DNA of 64,000 nucleotides from UBA4636 sp963650915 (GCA_963650915.1 CAVJMJ010000004.1:35568-99567), one strand, 5' to 3'; shown: positions 44,109-53,522, counted from the stretch's first letter. Numbers and translations are program-made. Notes: generated by a model not told the origin, from the sequence alone.

Positions 44109-44137
44109 TTGAAAAATTCGTAAAAATTTGTTATCAT
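44109..44137 (+). promoter_or_regulatory. Sigma-A promoter of the V-ATPase operon
   Basis: TTGAAA at 44109-44114, 17-base spacer, TATCAT at 44132-44137. The 125-base leader contains the hairpin CGTAAAAAC-GAC-GTTTTTACG (44221-44241) and the palindrome TTCCTTTAAGGAA just before the ribosome site. Confidence 0.78.
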
Positions 44138-44265
44138 ATAAATGTATGTAAACTAATCGGGCAATCGCGGTATAACCTAAAAGGGTAACTTCGATTGCGT
44201 ACGCGGTTTGCGGACGGCATCGTAAAAACGACGTTTTTACGGAGTTCCTTTAAGGAAGGTAAAGT

Positions 44266-44586
44266 ATGATAGAGCAGGTTTTAGAAGAAATAAAACAAGC
44301 CGAAAATAAGGCTTCGGAAATCAAAAGCCAAGCCGACGATCTCGTTACGGAAATAGGCAAAAAAGCCGAGGAAAAGGTTTCCTCTGTCTTAGCGGATGCC
44401 GAAGATACCGTAAAAAGAGAAAAGGCACTCGGCAAGGTGCGCACGGCAAAAAGCGTCGAAAAACTTTACGACGAAATAATCGCGACGGCAAAAGCCGACG
44501 TGGAAACTTTATATAATTCAAAAACCGCCGACATAAACGAGTTGGCAGACGAAATGGTAGGGAAGGTCATAAATGGCAATTGCTAA
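44266..44586 (+). CDS. ntpF: V-type ATPase peripheral-stalk subunit (G/H type)
   Basis: 106 residues, almost entirely charged heptad coiled coil (QAENKASEIKSQADDLVTEI, then GKKAEEKVSSVLADAEDTVK). This is the small stalk subunit that pairs with subunit E. It is first in the operon, as ntpF is in Enterococcus hirae. AAGGAAGGT ribosome site; it overlaps ntpI by 14 bases. Confidence 0.85.
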   Translation: MIEQVLEEIKQAENKASEIKSQADDLVTEIGKKAEEKVSSVLADAEDTVKREKALGKVRTAKSVEKLYDEIIATAKADVETLYNSKTADINELADEMVGKVINGNC

Positions 44587-46534
44587 AATGTCCGAAATGA
44601 AGCTTTTGGGCGTTAAGAGCGAAGAAGAAAAAATTCTTAGCGCGCTTCATAGGACGTGTTCAGTTCAAATTATATCGAACGATTCCCTCTCGGAAGAAAA
44701 AAAGACGGAAGGCGAGTTTGCCGAAAAATTCGACAAACTTCGTTTGGCGTGCGATTATTTATTTACAAACGTAAACCGCATCGCCAAAGAAGTTAAAGGC
44801 GTCGAACCTATAAAAGAAACCGTTTACGGCGTTACTTACGACGAGTTCGTTTCCGCCCTCGAAAAGGAAGAAACAATTCTCCCCGTTATAAAAAGGCTCA
44901 ATAAAATAAGCGAGGACATAATTTCGGAAAAAGCCGAACTTGCAAAACTCAATAACGAAATGTCCGCCTATAAGCCGTTTATCGGGGTAAAACCGAAACT
45001 TTCGACCTTTACGGGTACCAACGAAACCAAGGTGTTTTTAGGAACGATAAAACCCTCCAACGCCCAAACTTTTTTGGAAACGGCTACCGATTGTCAGGCG
45101 TTTATAGAAAGTTCGGACGCAATGAGTGCGGTTTTGTCTGTGGTATGCCTTAAAAAGGATGAATCCTCCGTTCTCGGCACGTTAGGTTCTTTGGGCTTTT
45201 CGCGGTTTACCCAAACGGGTGATTTTACCGCAAAGGAAAAGTGTGAAGAGTTATCTAAAAAAATAAAAGTCGTAAACGATAATCTTAAAGTTCTTGACGA
45301 CGCAATACTCGAAGAGAGGTCGCACTACAAGGATATGAAGATTTTGTCCGATAGATACGCTTTTGAACTTGAAAAGGAAAGGGACAAAGACGGTTTCGAT
45401 ACGACGGACGGTACTTTTTTGTTGAAAGCCTACGTTCCGACCGAGGCTACCGACAGGGTGGAAGAAGCCTTGAAGGGCGTAACGGATAAAGTGTTTACCG
45501 AGTTTAAGGTGATACCCAACGACGAATTTGCCCCCACTCTTATGAAAAACAAAAAGATAACGAGGCAGTTCGAATTCGTTACAAACCTTTATTCACCGCC
45601 GAAATACGGCACCATAGACCAGAACTTCGTTATGATGATTTTCTTCAGCGTGTTTATGGGCTTTATAATGGCGGATATGGGTTACGGCATACTGATGACG
45701 GTCGGGGGCTTGCTCTTTGCAAAAAAAATCGGCAGGGATACGGGTGTTACGAGGCTCAGTAACGTCATTGCCGTCGGCGGAATTTTCACCTTCGTTTTCG
45801 GCGTTTTGTTCGACAGCTTTTTCGGTTACGGATTGTTAAGACAGATAGGGCTTATAAGCGAGCCTTTAATGCCCGACGCCATAAACCACAAACTTAACGT
45901 TGCAGGTATTTCCGTTCCCACTCTTTTATTGTTAAGTTTGGGAATGGGCGTAATCCAGATAATAGCGAGTTTACTTTTAAAAGCGGCGAAAAGTTTTAGA
46001 GACGGAGAGTTTTTAGACGGGCTTTTCGACGGTGTCGTATGGGCGATATTCCTTGCGGGTTTTATGCTTCTCGTAATCGATTTGGCGGGAATAACCCAAG
46101 GGCTTACGAAAATAGCGGCGATAATTACGATATCGGCGGTTGCCGTAGGCGCTCTTACGGCGGGCAGACACGCAAAAGGGTTCGGGAAAATTTCTTCATC
46201 GTTCGTTGCCGTGTACGGGCTTATAAATTACATGTCGGATATTTTAAGTTACGCAAGACTTTACGGGTTGATGCTTTCGGGCGCGCAAATAGCACAGATA
46301 GTTACCAACTTGTCACTTCCGTTGTTTAACGGCGCAACCGCCGTCGCCGGCGTACTGATACTTATAATAGGTCATGCGTTTAACTTGGCAATGGGGCTTT
46401 TGGGCGCGTTTATACACGACGCAAGGCTTCAGTACATTGAGTTTTACGGAAGGTTTTACGAAGGCGAAGGCGAACTTTTCAGCCCCTTTGGCACGAAGTT
46501 CGAAAACGTTTATTTTGCAGACAAAACCGTTTAA
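44573..46534 (+). CDS. ntpI: V-type ATPase subunit I (a subunit)
   Basis: 653 residues. The cytoplasmic N-terminal half (to about 345) is alpha/beta with coiled coils; the C-terminal half has about seven to eight membrane segments and forms the ion half-channels. YSPPKYGTIDQNFVMMIFF, GFIMADMGYGILM and SYARLYGLMLSGAQIA with the essential arginine are family signatures. GGGAAGG ribosome site. A dispersed-motif variant occurs at 44968 in the part encoding MSAYKPFIG. Confidence 0.93.
   Translation: MAIAKMSEMKLLGVKSEEEKILSALHRTCSVQIISNDSLSEEKKTEGEFAEKFDKLRLACDYLFTNVNRIAKEVKGVEPIKETVYGVTYDEFVSALEKEETILPVIKRLNKISEDIISEKAELAKLNNEMSAYKPFIGVKPKLSTFTGTNETKVFLGTIKPSNAQTFLETATDCQAFIESSDAMSAVLSVVCLKKDESSVLGTLGSLGFSRFTQTGDFTAKEKCEELSKKIKVVNDNLKVLDDAILEERSHYKDMKILSDRYAFELEKERDKDGFDTTDGTFLLKAYVPTEATDRVEEALKGVTDKVFTEFKVIPNDEFAPTLMKNKKITRQFEFVTNLYSPPKYGTIDQNFVMMIFFSVFMGFIMADMGYGILMTVGGLLFAKKIGRDTGVTRLSNVIAVGGIFTFVFGVLFDSFFGYGLLRQIGLISEPLMPDAINHKLNVAGISVPTLLLLSLGMGVIQIIASLLLKAAKSFRDGEFLDGLFDGVVWAIFLAGFMLLVIDLAGITQGLTKIAAIITISAVAVGALTAGRHAKGFGKISSSFVAVYGLINYMSDILSYARLYGLMLSGAQIAQIVTNLSLPLFNGATAVAGVLILIIGHAFNLAMGLLGAFIHDARLQYIEFYGRFYEGEGELFSPFGTKFENVYFADKTV
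44968..44980 (+). repeat. Dispersed motif, variant inside ntpI
   Basis: CTATAAGCCGTTT followed by ATCGG, preceded by TGTCCGC; one C is missing relative to the core. Confidence 0.6.
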
Positions 46535-46623
46535 AAGGGTTAATAAGTTACCGCAAAAAAAGCGGTTTAACTTTGCCGAAGACATTCGATTAAAAAGGAT
46601 GTGTTTCGTGAAAATTATCATTT

Positions 46624-46636
46624 AACGGGCTTATAG
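46624..46636 (-). repeat. Dispersed motif, exact core, inside the V-ATPase operon
   Basis: Minus-strand CGGGCTATAAGCCCGTT in the 206-base ntpI-ntpK gap, the longest gap of the operon. Confidence 0.92.
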
Positions 46637-46702
46637 CCCGACTTTACAAAAGCAAAACAAAATAAAACAAGGCTTATCGCCTAAACAAAAATAAAAAATT
46701 AT

Positions 46703-46726
46703 GACGATTAAAATTTTTAATCGTTC
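46703..46726 (+). promoter_or_regulatory. Hairpin before the ntpK ribosome site
   Basis: ACGATTAAA / TTTAATCGT hairpin directly before GGAGG. Such structures may raise translation of the c-subunit, which is needed in many copies; an RNA-processing signal is also possible. Confidence 0.5.
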
Positions 46727-46740
46727 GGAGGTAAATATTT

Positions 46741-47175
46741 ATGAATGGTCAATCAATAGCTTTACTCGGCTTAGCGCTTTGCGTCATTTTCTGCGGTTCG
46801 GCAAGTTCCATAGCGTTATGGAAAACCGGTTCTGCGGCTTCCGGTGTTTTAGCCGAAGACGGAAAGAAGTTCAGTAAGGTACTCGTTTTGTCGGTTCTTC
46901 CCGCAACGCAGGGTATTTACGGCTTCGTTCTCGCAATTTTAAAAACCGGCGCGATTTCGGCAACGATGAGCGTAGAAGCGGGCTGGGCAATTTTCTTTGC
47001 CGTACTTCCTTTAACCACCGTAGGTTGTATTTCCGCTATATTCCAAGGTCTTACCTCGGTTGCCGGCATTATGGCTATTGCCAAAAACGAAAGTATTTCG
47101 GGTAAACTTATATTGTTCCCCGCAATGGTCGAAACTTACGCTATTTTGGCACTCGTTATTTCGATAATGCTTTAA
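46741..47175 (+). CDS. ntpK: V-type ATPase membrane-rotor subunit K (c subunit), sodium type
   Basis: 144 residues, two fused helical hairpins (four membrane segments). Sodium ligands known from E. hirae NtpK (L61, T64, Q65, Q110, E139) all have counterparts here at a constant offset of eight: L53, T56, Q57 (LPATQGIYGF), Q102 (AIFQG) and E131 (VETYAIL). The essential carboxylate is E131. Strong GGAGG ribosome site, fitting its high copy number. Confidence 0.95.
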   Translation: MNGQSIALLGLALCVIFCGSASSIALWKTGSAASGVLAEDGKKFSKVLVLSVLPATQGIYGFVLAILKTGAISATMSVEAGWAIFFAVLPLTTVGCISAIFQGLTSVAGIMAIAKNESISGKLILFPAMVETYAILALVISIML

Positions 47176-47181
47176 TTTATC

Positions 47182-47754
47182 ATGGACGGAAAAGATAAAA
47201 TAATAGAAAAGATTTTATCGGACGCCGACGCTTACCGCAATTCCGTTACCTCAAAGGCTAAAGAAGAAGCCGAAAAAGCCGTCTTTTCAGCCGAAGAAGA
47301 AAGGGCGCGGATAATTTCCGAAGCTTTGGATTCTATTAAAAAAGAGGAAGAAGAAACTTTAAAAAGGCGCAAAACCTTGGCTATGCTCGACGGTAAAAAG
47401 TTGTATTTATCGGGTAAGTCACAGGCGGTGGAAAAGGTCTTTTCTACTTGCTTATATAAACTTAATAACCTCGATAAATCGACCTATAAGTCGATTATTT
47501 GCCGTTTGATAAGAGAAAACGCAAAAGTCGGCGACACAATCGTTCTTGCCCGAAATTCGGTTTTGACGGCTTTGGATCTTTCAAGCACGGAAGAAGTTAA
47601 AAATCTCGATCTCAAAGTAAAAGAGGGCGGAAACTTTAACGGCGGTATAGTTATAGAAGGTAAAGTTGCCGACTTAAATTTGAGTTTCGAGGCAATAGTT
47701 TCGGATCTTAAAGAAAGGTACGAAACTTACGTTTCCGATAAACTTTTCGACTAA
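47182..47754 (+). CDS. ntpE: V-type ATPase stalk subunit E
   Basis: 190 residues. The N-terminal half is a long charged helix (DADAYRNSVTSKAKEEAEKA) and the C-terminal half a compact domain containing ICRLIRENAKVGDTIVL and FNGGIVIEGKVADLNLSFEA. Pairs with the G/H-type coiled coil to form the stator stalk. No clear ribosome site before the ATG, six bases after ntpK, so translation is probably coupled. Confidence 0.88.
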   Translation: MDGKDKIIEKILSDADAYRNSVTSKAKEEAEKAVFSAEEERARIISEALDSIKKEEEETLKRRKTLAMLDGKKLYLSGKSQAVEKVFSTCLYKLNNLDKSTYKSIICRLIRENAKVGDTIVLARNSVLTALDLSSTEEVKNLDLKVKEGGNFNGGIVIEGKVADLNLSFEAIVSDLKERYETYVSDKLFD

Positions 47755-47761
47755 CTTAATC

Positions 47762-48724
47762 ATGCAAAAAGATATTTTGTTTATCGACGCGGCTTGCAAG
47801 TCTCGCGAAAAATTTCTTTTGGGCAGAGATAAGCTTTTAAGGATTGCCGAGCAGGATTCTTACGAAGAAGGAATTTCTCTTTTAAAGGAATACGGTTTCG
47901 GTAAATCGGCGGGTGATTGCCGTGATTTATATTCGCTTATCTACGCCGAAGAAGAAGACTTGATCGCGTTCGTCAAAGAATACGCGCCGAAGGGCGGTGT
48001 AAAATATTATTTTCTTTTGCCTTACGACTTTTTTAACGCAGAGGCACTTTTCAAGTGCAAAAAATTGGGGCTTAAAGAGGATAATCGTCTTACCCACGAA
48101 GGCGTGCTTACCGTAGACGAGGTAAGAAAAATCGTTGACGGTCAAAAATCCGAAATTTACGAAATAAACGACGCCGTAAGCGAGGCGGAAAAGTTGTTCG
48201 ACGAAGAAACGCCTCCGACGGGCGCAATGGTCGACGCCGTGTTTATGCGTAAACTTTATTCCGCCACGTTAAGGCTCGTAAAAGATTCCGCAACCAAAAA
48301 ACTCGTAAAAAAGGAAATAGACTTTAAAAATCTTTCCGCTCTTTTAAGATGCGAAACTCTCGAAGAATATTCGGCTATAAAGCTATACGGCGGAAGCATT
48401 TCAAAGGAAACGGAAAAGATTGTTTTGTCAAAAGACAAAGCGAAAATAGAGCAAGCCTTTAAAAACACTGAATTATACGGCATCGTTCAAAAAGCCGTAA
48501 ACGAAATGGGCAGTCCTTTGATAAATTACGAAAGGGAAACGGACGGTTATCCCGTATCGAAGTTGAGAGAAACGAGGTTTTTTAACCGCGGAAAGGAACC
48601 CTATTTGCTTTACGTGTCTTACAGAAAGGCGGATATTAAAAACGTAAGGCTCGTTTTGCTCGGCATAAAAGCCGGTAAAGACAAAACGATTATAAAAAAC
48701 AAACTTCGCGAAAGTTACTCTTAA
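47762..48724 (+). CDS. ntpC: V-type ATPase subunit C (central-stalk socket, NtpC)
   Basis: 320 residues, all-helical. Contains the patterns of this weakly conserved subunit: DSYEEGISLLKEYGFG near residue 40, LPYDFFNAEALFKCKKLGL (about 85-105), and LYSATLRLVKDSATKKLVKKE. It joins the rotor ring to the central shaft. It starts seven bases after ntpE without a visible ribosome site. Confidence 0.85.
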   Translation: MQKDILFIDAACKSREKFLLGRDKLLRIAEQDSYEEGISLLKEYGFGKSAGDCRDLYSLIYAEEEDLIAFVKEYAPKGGVKYYFLLPYDFFNAEALFKCKKLGLKEDNRLTHEGVLTVDEVRKIVDGQKSEIYEINDAVSEAEKLFDEETPPTGAMVDAVFMRKLYSATLRLVKDSATKKLVKKEIDFKNLSALLRCETLEEYSAIKLYGGSISKETEKIVLSKDKAKIEQAFKNTELYGIVQKAVNEMGSPLINYERETDGYPVSKLRETRFFNRGKEPYLLYVSYRKADIKNVRLVLLGIKAGKDKTIIKNKLRESYS

Positions 48725-48786
48725 AGCGAAAGTTAGGCTTAAATATAATAAAGTACAGACTGAATTTTTCTTGAAAGGACGATTTT

Positions 48787-49107
48787 ATGACAGGAAAAAT
48801 GGCAATTATCGGTAACGGCGACAACATAATCGCTTTTAAAGCAGGCGGTGTCGACGCTTTTACCGTCGAAAATGCGGAAAAGGCACGCGAAACCCTTAGA
48901 ACCTTAGCAAAGGACTACGCCGTTATTTTTATAACGGATAGTTTTTGTCGGGAACTTTCGGCGTACCTCAAACGCTTTAACGAAACCGCTTATCCTATAA
49001 TCGTACCCGTTCCCGACGGGGAGGGCGATTACGGAATGGAATTATTGCGCTCGGCGATGGAAAGCGCGTTGGGCGTCGACATATTATTCGGAAGAGAGGA
49101 AAAGTAA
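48787..49107 (+). CDS. ntpG: V-type ATPase subunit F
   Basis: 106 residues. MAIIGNGDNIIAFKAGGVDAF and a repeated alpha/beta pattern ending in ALGVDILFGREEK are typical of the F subunit (NtpG), part of the central stalk. AAAGGA ribosome site. Overlaps the A-subunit gene by one base (TAATG). Confidence 0.92.
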   Translation: MTGKMAIIGNGDNIIAFKAGGVDAFTVENAEKARETLRTLAKDYAVIFITDSFCRELSAYLKRFNETAYPIIVPVPDGEGDYGMELLRSAMESALGVDILFGREEK

Positions 49108-50876
49108 TGCAAGAAGGCAGAATTGTAAAAGTTGCGGGTCCGTTAATCGTTGCCGAAAACATGGCGGACAGCAAAATGTTCGACGTCGTAAGAGTAGGCG
49201 AATTAGGGCTTATCGGCGAAATAATAGAACTTCGCGGGGACAAGGCGTCAATCGAGGTTTACGAAGAAACCGCCGGCTTGGGCGTGGGCGACAAAGTCGT
49301 ATCGACGGGAGATCCCTTGTCGGTCGAATTGGCACCCGGTCTTATAGAAGGCATTTTCGACGGAATACAAAGACCTCTAAACAAACTCGTCGAAAAATAC
49401 GGCGACAGAATTTCGAGGGGCATCGTAATCAACAACATCGATCACGATAAAAAGTGGGAGTTTAATCCTACCATGGCGGTCGGAAGCAAAGTCCAAACGG
49501 GCGACGAATTGGGCTTCGTTCAGGAGACCACCGTCGTTCGCCATTCCGTAATGGTTCCCGAAGGCGTTGTCGGCACTCTTAAATCGATAAAAAGCGGAAG
49601 TTTTACCGTACTTGAACCTATAGCCGTCGTTGCGACTAATAACGGCGACGTGGAAGTTCCCATGCTCAGAAAATGGCCGGTAAGACGTGCAAGAAAATAT
49701 AAAGAAAAACTTTCCCCCGATAAACCCATGGTTACGGGGCAAAGGGTTATAGACATGCTTTTCCCCATTGCAAAAGGTGGTTGCGCAGCCGTTCCCGGTC
49801 CCTTCGGAAGCGGTAAAACGGTAGTTCAACACCAACTTGCAAAGTGGGCGGACGCCGAAATTATAGTTTACGTAGGTTGCGGAGAGCGCGGAAACGAAAT
49901 GACGGACGTTTTAAACGAGTTTCCCGAACTTAAAGATCCGAAATCGGGCGAACCTTTAATGAAACGTACCGTGCTTATCGCAAACACTTCGGACATGCCC
50001 GTTGCCGCGCGTGAAGCCTCTATTTATACGGGTATCACGATTGCCGAATATTTCAGAGATATGGGTTATTCGGTGGCAATCATGGCGGACTCGACTTCCC
50101 GTTGGGCGGAAGCACTTCGCGAAATCAGCGGTCGTCTTGAAGAAATGCCCGGTGACGAAGGGTACCCCGCATACCTGTCGTCGAGACTTGCGGAGTTTTA
50201 CGAAAGAGCGGGTATAGTAAAAGTTTTGGGAAGCCAAGACAAAATCGGCTCGGTAACGGCTATCGGCGCGGTATCCCCTCCGGGGGGCGATTTGTCCGAA
50301 CCCGTTTCTCAAGCAACTCTTCGTATAGTCAAAGTCTTCTGGGGACTTTCGTCGTCGCTTGCTTACAAGCGTCACTTCCCCGCTATCGATTGGTTGGTAA
50401 GTTATTCCCTTTACGCCGACAAAATGGCGGACTGGTATAAGGAAAACGTTGCAAACGATTTTCCGGAACTAAGAACCTTCACCATGAAGATTTTGCAAGA
50501 AGAAGCATCCCTCGAAGAAATAGTAAGGCTCGTCGGTATGGATTCTCTTTCCTATCGCGACCGTATCACCATGGAAACGGCTAAGATGATAAGGGAAGAC
50601 TATTTGCATCAAAACGCCTTCCACGAAACGGATACTTACACCACGCTTACCAAGCAATATAAAATGATAAAACTCATCAACGCCTTTTACGTTTACGCAA
50701 ACCGCGCCGTTGAAGAGTATGCCGAACTCGACGAAATTTTAAGCGTTCCCGCCGTCGAAAAGATAGGCAGGGCGAAATACGTCGAAGAACAAGAGGTTGC
50801 GTCTTTAGACGAAACGCTTACAGAACTTATATCCGAACTGAAAGCGGTTGCACGCGGAGGTAGGGAAGATGTATAA
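49107..50876 (+). CDS. ntpA: V-type ATPase catalytic subunit A
   Basis: 589 residues, full length. Walker A PGPFGSGKTV (about 231-240), catalytic Glu in CGERGNEMTDVL, the long non-homologous insert around 110-190, and MADSTSRWAEALREIS and SPPGGDLSEPVSQATLR downstream. All are intact. AGGAAAAG ribosome site. It overlaps ntpB by eight bases. Confidence 0.97.
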   Translation: MQEGRIVKVAGPLIVAENMADSKMFDVVRVGELGLIGEIIELRGDKASIEVYEETAGLGVGDKVVSTGDPLSVELAPGLIEGIFDGIQRPLNKLVEKYGDRISRGIVINNIDHDKKWEFNPTMAVGSKVQTGDELGFVQETTVVRHSVMVPEGVVGTLKSIKSGSFTVLEPIAVVATNNGDVEVPMLRKWPVRRARKYKEKLSPDKPMVTGQRVIDMLFPIAKGGCAAVPGPFGSGKTVVQHQLAKWADAEIIVYVGCGERGNEMTDVLNEFPELKDPKSGEPLMKRTVLIANTSDMPVAAREASIYTGITIAEYFRDMGYSVAIMADSTSRWAEALREISGRLEEMPGDEGYPAYLSSRLAEFYERAGIVKVLGSQDKIGSVTAIGAVSPPGGDLSEPVSQATLRIVKVFWGLSSSLAYKRHFPAIDWLVSYSLYADKMADWYKENVANDFPELRTFTMKILQEEASLEEIVRLVGMDSLSYRDRITMETAKMIREDYLHQNAFHETDTYTTLTKQYKMIKLINAFYVYANRAVEEYAELDEILSVPAVEKIGRAKYVEEQEVASLDETLTELISELKAVARGGREDV

Positions 50877-52236
50877 AGAGTATAAAACAATAAAAGAAGT
50901 CGTAGGTCCTTTAATGCTCGTAGAGGGCGTGGAAGGCGTTAAGTACAACGAACTCGTCGAAATAACTCAGTTAAACGGCGAAGTCCGTATGGGTAAGGTT
51001 TTGGAAGTCAAAGACGACAAAGCCGTCGTTCAACTTTTCGAATCGGCTAACGGCTTGCAAATTTCCACTTCCAAAGCAAGGTTTTTGGGCAGAAGTCAGA
51101 CACTCGGCGTTTCCGAAGACATGCTCGGCAGAGTTTTCGACGGCATGGGCAATCCCCGTGACGGCGGTGCGCCGATTATTCCCAAAAAGAGAATGGACAT
51201 AAACGGCGAGCCTATTAACCCCGCCGCACGCGACTATCCCAACGAGTTTATTCAAACGGGCGTTTCCGCAATCGACGGACTTAATACCCTCGTAAGAGGT
51301 CAAAAACTCCCCGTGTTTTCGATGAGCGGTCTTAACCACGCCGAACTTGCCGCGCAAATCGCACGTCAGGCAAAGGTAAGATCGGGCGAAAAGTTTGCGG
51401 TAGTTTTTGCCGCCGTCGGTATTACTTTCGAGGAAGCCGAATACTTCATAGACGATTTTCGTCGTACGGGGGCAATAGAAAGGACGGTACTGTTTACCAA
51501 CCTTGCAAACGACCCTGCGGTCGAACGTATAGCGACACCGCGTATGGCACTTACATGCGCAGAATATCTTGCATTCGATCTCGGCATGCACGTTTTGGTT
51601 ATCATAACGGACATCACCAACTACGCAGAAGCCTTGCGTGAGGTTTCGGCGGCAAGGAAAGAAGTTCCCGGTCGTAGAGGATACCCGGGGTACTTATATA
51701 CCGACCTTGCGACGCTATACGAACGTGCGGGAAGAATTAAAGGCAAAAAAGGTTCCATAACTCAAATACCTATTTTGACCATGCCCGAAGACGACAAAAC
51801 CCACCCCATACCCGACTTAACGGGATATATTACCGAAGGGCAGATTATTTTGTCGAGAGAATTGTATAAACGCGGAATCAATCCGCCGATAGATGTTTTG
51901 CCTTCCCTTTCTCGTCTTAAAGACAAGGGTATAGGCGAAGGAAAAACGAGGGAAGACCACGCCGATACCATGAACCAACTCTTCTCGGCTTACGCAAAGG
52001 GCAAGGAAAGTAAAGAACTTGCCGCAATTTTGGGCGACGCCGCATTGACGCCTACCGACAGATTGTACGCGGAATTTGCCGAAAAGTTTGAAAAAGAATA
52101 CGTTTCGCAAGGGACTACTACCGATAGACCGATAGAAGAAACCCTCGACATCGGTTGGAAGCTTTTAAAAATTCTACCCAAGTCGGAACTTAAACGTATT
52201 AAAGAAAAGTACATCGAAAAGTATCTTAAAGACTGA
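50869..52236 (+). CDS. ntpB: V-type ATPase regulatory subunit B
   Basis: 455 residues from ATG 50869, fixed by a GGAGGTAGGGAAG ribosome site. SMSGLNHAELAAQIARQA replaces the P-loop, as expected for non-catalytic B; VIITDITNYAEALREVSAAR and PGRRGYPGYLYTDLATLYER are the family signatures. It lies in the middle of the operon and is followed by a 100-base gap that carries a dispersed motif. Confidence 0.96.
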   Translation: MYKEYKTIKEVVGPLMLVEGVEGVKYNELVEITQLNGEVRMGKVLEVKDDKAVVQLFESANGLQISTSKARFLGRSQTLGVSEDMLGRVFDGMGNPRDGGAPIIPKKRMDINGEPINPAARDYPNEFIQTGVSAIDGLNTLVRGQKLPVFSMSGLNHAELAAQIARQAKVRSGEKFAVVFAAVGITFEEAEYFIDDFRRTGAIERTVLFTNLANDPAVERIATPRMALTCAEYLAFDLGMHVLVIITDITNYAEALREVSAARKEVPGRRGYPGYLYTDLATLYERAGRIKGKKGSITQIPILTMPEDDKTHPIPDLTGYITEGQIILSRELYKRGINPPIDVLPSLSRLKDKGIGEGKTREDHADTMNQLFSAYAKGKESKELAAILGDAALTPTDRLYAEFAEKFEKEYVSQGTTTDRPIEETLDIGWKLLKILPKSELKRIKEKYIEKYLKD

Positions 52237-52279
52237 TTTTTTGGTTTGCGCTTAAAGGCGTTTATACCGAAAAGTCGGG

Positions 52280-52292
52280 CTATAAGCCCGTT
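52280..52292 (+). repeat. Dispersed motif, exact core, inside the V-ATPase operon
   Basis: CGGGCTATAAGCCCGTTATCACC in the ntpB-ntpD gap, with AAAAGT to the left and a TTTTTT run to the right. Confidence 0.93.
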
Positions 52293-52336
52293 ATCACCGC
52301 TTTTTTAGTAAGCATATTTTCGTTTAGAAGGTAAAA

Positions 52337-52966
52337 ATGGCAAGATTAAACGTTAACCCCACCCGTATGGAGCTTAAAAAACTCAAACAAAGGCTAAGTA
52401 CGGCAAAACGGGGACACAAACTTTTAAAGGATAAGTCGGACGAAATGATTCGTCGCTTTTCCGTTATAATAAAAGAAAACAAGCGTTTACGCGAACAGGC
52501 TAACGCTCTTTTGGCGGACGCTTTGAAAGAGTTTTCTTCCGCACGCGCCGTAATGGGCGAGGCGGAAACGGAAAACGCTTTCAGCATGCCTTCGACTTCT
52601 CTTACCCTCGAAACGGACACCGAAAGCATAATGAATGTTATCGTGCCCAAAATAAAAGTTTCCGAAACCAAGCGCGGAGGTATGCCCTATTCTTACGCCA
52701 TGATAACGAGCGAAGCGGATTATTCGGTTAAAAAAATCACCGAAGCGATTACCGTTTTGGCTGAACTTGCCGCGGTGGAAAAAAAGACGCAGATGCTTGC
52801 CGAAGAAATCGTAAGAAACAAACGCAGGGTAAACGCATTGGAATACGTAATGATTCCTCAACTCGAGGAAACCATTAAATACATTACGGCAAAACTCGGC
52901 GAAAACGAAAGAGGTTCTTTGACGAGACTTATGAAGGTCAAGAGCATGATTAACGAGAGGCAATAA
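52337..52966 (+). CDS. ntpD: V-type ATPase subunit D
   Basis: 209 residues, a long antiparallel coiled coil forming the central shaft. NVNPTRMELKKLKQRLSTAK and GHKLLKDKSDEMIRRF at the N-terminus and RRVNALEYVMIPQLEETI near the C-terminus are diagnostic. Ribosome site AGAAGG. Separated from ntpB by a motif-containing gap but most likely on the same transcript. Confidence 0.94.
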   Translation: MARLNVNPTRMELKKLKQRLSTAKRGHKLLKDKSDEMIRRFSVIIKENKRLREQANALLADALKEFSSARAVMGEAETENAFSMPSTSLTLETDTESIMNVIVPKIKVSETKRGGMPYSYAMITSEADYSVKKITEAITVLAELAAVEKKTQMLAEEIVRNKRRVNALEYVMIPQLEETIKYITAKLGENERGSLTRLMKVKSMINERQ

Positions 52967-52970
52967 ATTC

Positions 52971-53369
52971 ATGGAGCATTTAAAAGCTTTTTACGACAGT
53001 TTTTATTCGGTTTACGAATACATCATCAAATACACTATAATCGCTATCGAAATGATAAGCGCGGGCATAATTTGTTTTACCATAGTAAAGTCGCTCGTAA
53101 GACTTTGTCAACACAAAGAAAACGTAGGGCTCGAAGTTTCCGAAGGCATCGCACTTGCCCTTGAATTTAAACTCGGAAGCGAGGTTTTAAGAACTCTTAT
53201 AGTTCGTGCAATGGACGAACTTTTAATTTTAGGCAGTATCATAGTTTTAATGGCTGCGCTTTCCGTCTTTATACAGTGGGAAATCAAAAACCTGCTTAAA
53301 AACAAAACACCCACTGCTTTGAAAGAGCCGTCAGCCGAAAAAACGAAACAAAACGTAGAAAGCCGATAA
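52971..53369 (+). CDS. DUF1622 small membrane protein
   Basis: 132 residues, three hydrophobic segments (about 20-42, 68-85, 82-104). IEMISAGIICFTIVKSLVRL and ALEFKLGSEVLRTLIVRAMDELLILG match DUF1622, a family of unknown role found in many bacteria. It starts four bases after ntpD, where E. hirae has ntpH and ntpJ, and has GAGAGGC as ribosome site. A role beside the sodium ATPase is inference from position only. Confidence 0.85.
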   Translation: MEHLKAFYDSFYSVYEYIIKYTIIAIEMISAGIICFTIVKSLVRLCQHKENVGLEVSEGIALALEFKLGSEVLRTLIVRAMDELLILGSIIVLMAALSVFIQWEIKNLLKNKTPTALKEPSAEKTKQNVESR

Positions 53370-53480
53370 AAAAACGAGCGGGTAAATATAACGAAAAAAA
53401 CGGTAAATTTAACCAAGACCATACGATTAAATTTACAATAAAACCGAAGAAAAAATTCTCGTCCAATAAAACAAAAAACA

Positions 53481-53522
53481 AAAACGCTCGTGCGGAATTT
53501 ATTCCTTACACGAGCGTTTTTT
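53481..53522. terminator. Bidirectional terminator after the V-ATPase operon
   Basis: AAAACGCTCGTG / CACGAGCGTTTT arms with inner pairing GGAAT/ATTCC and T-runs both ways. Confidence 0.9.

Noticed and set aside
46600..46625. Five-codon leader (GTG AAA ATT ATC ATT TAA) before ntpK
   Set aside because: Too short and without a matching terminator or stem; likely coincidence.
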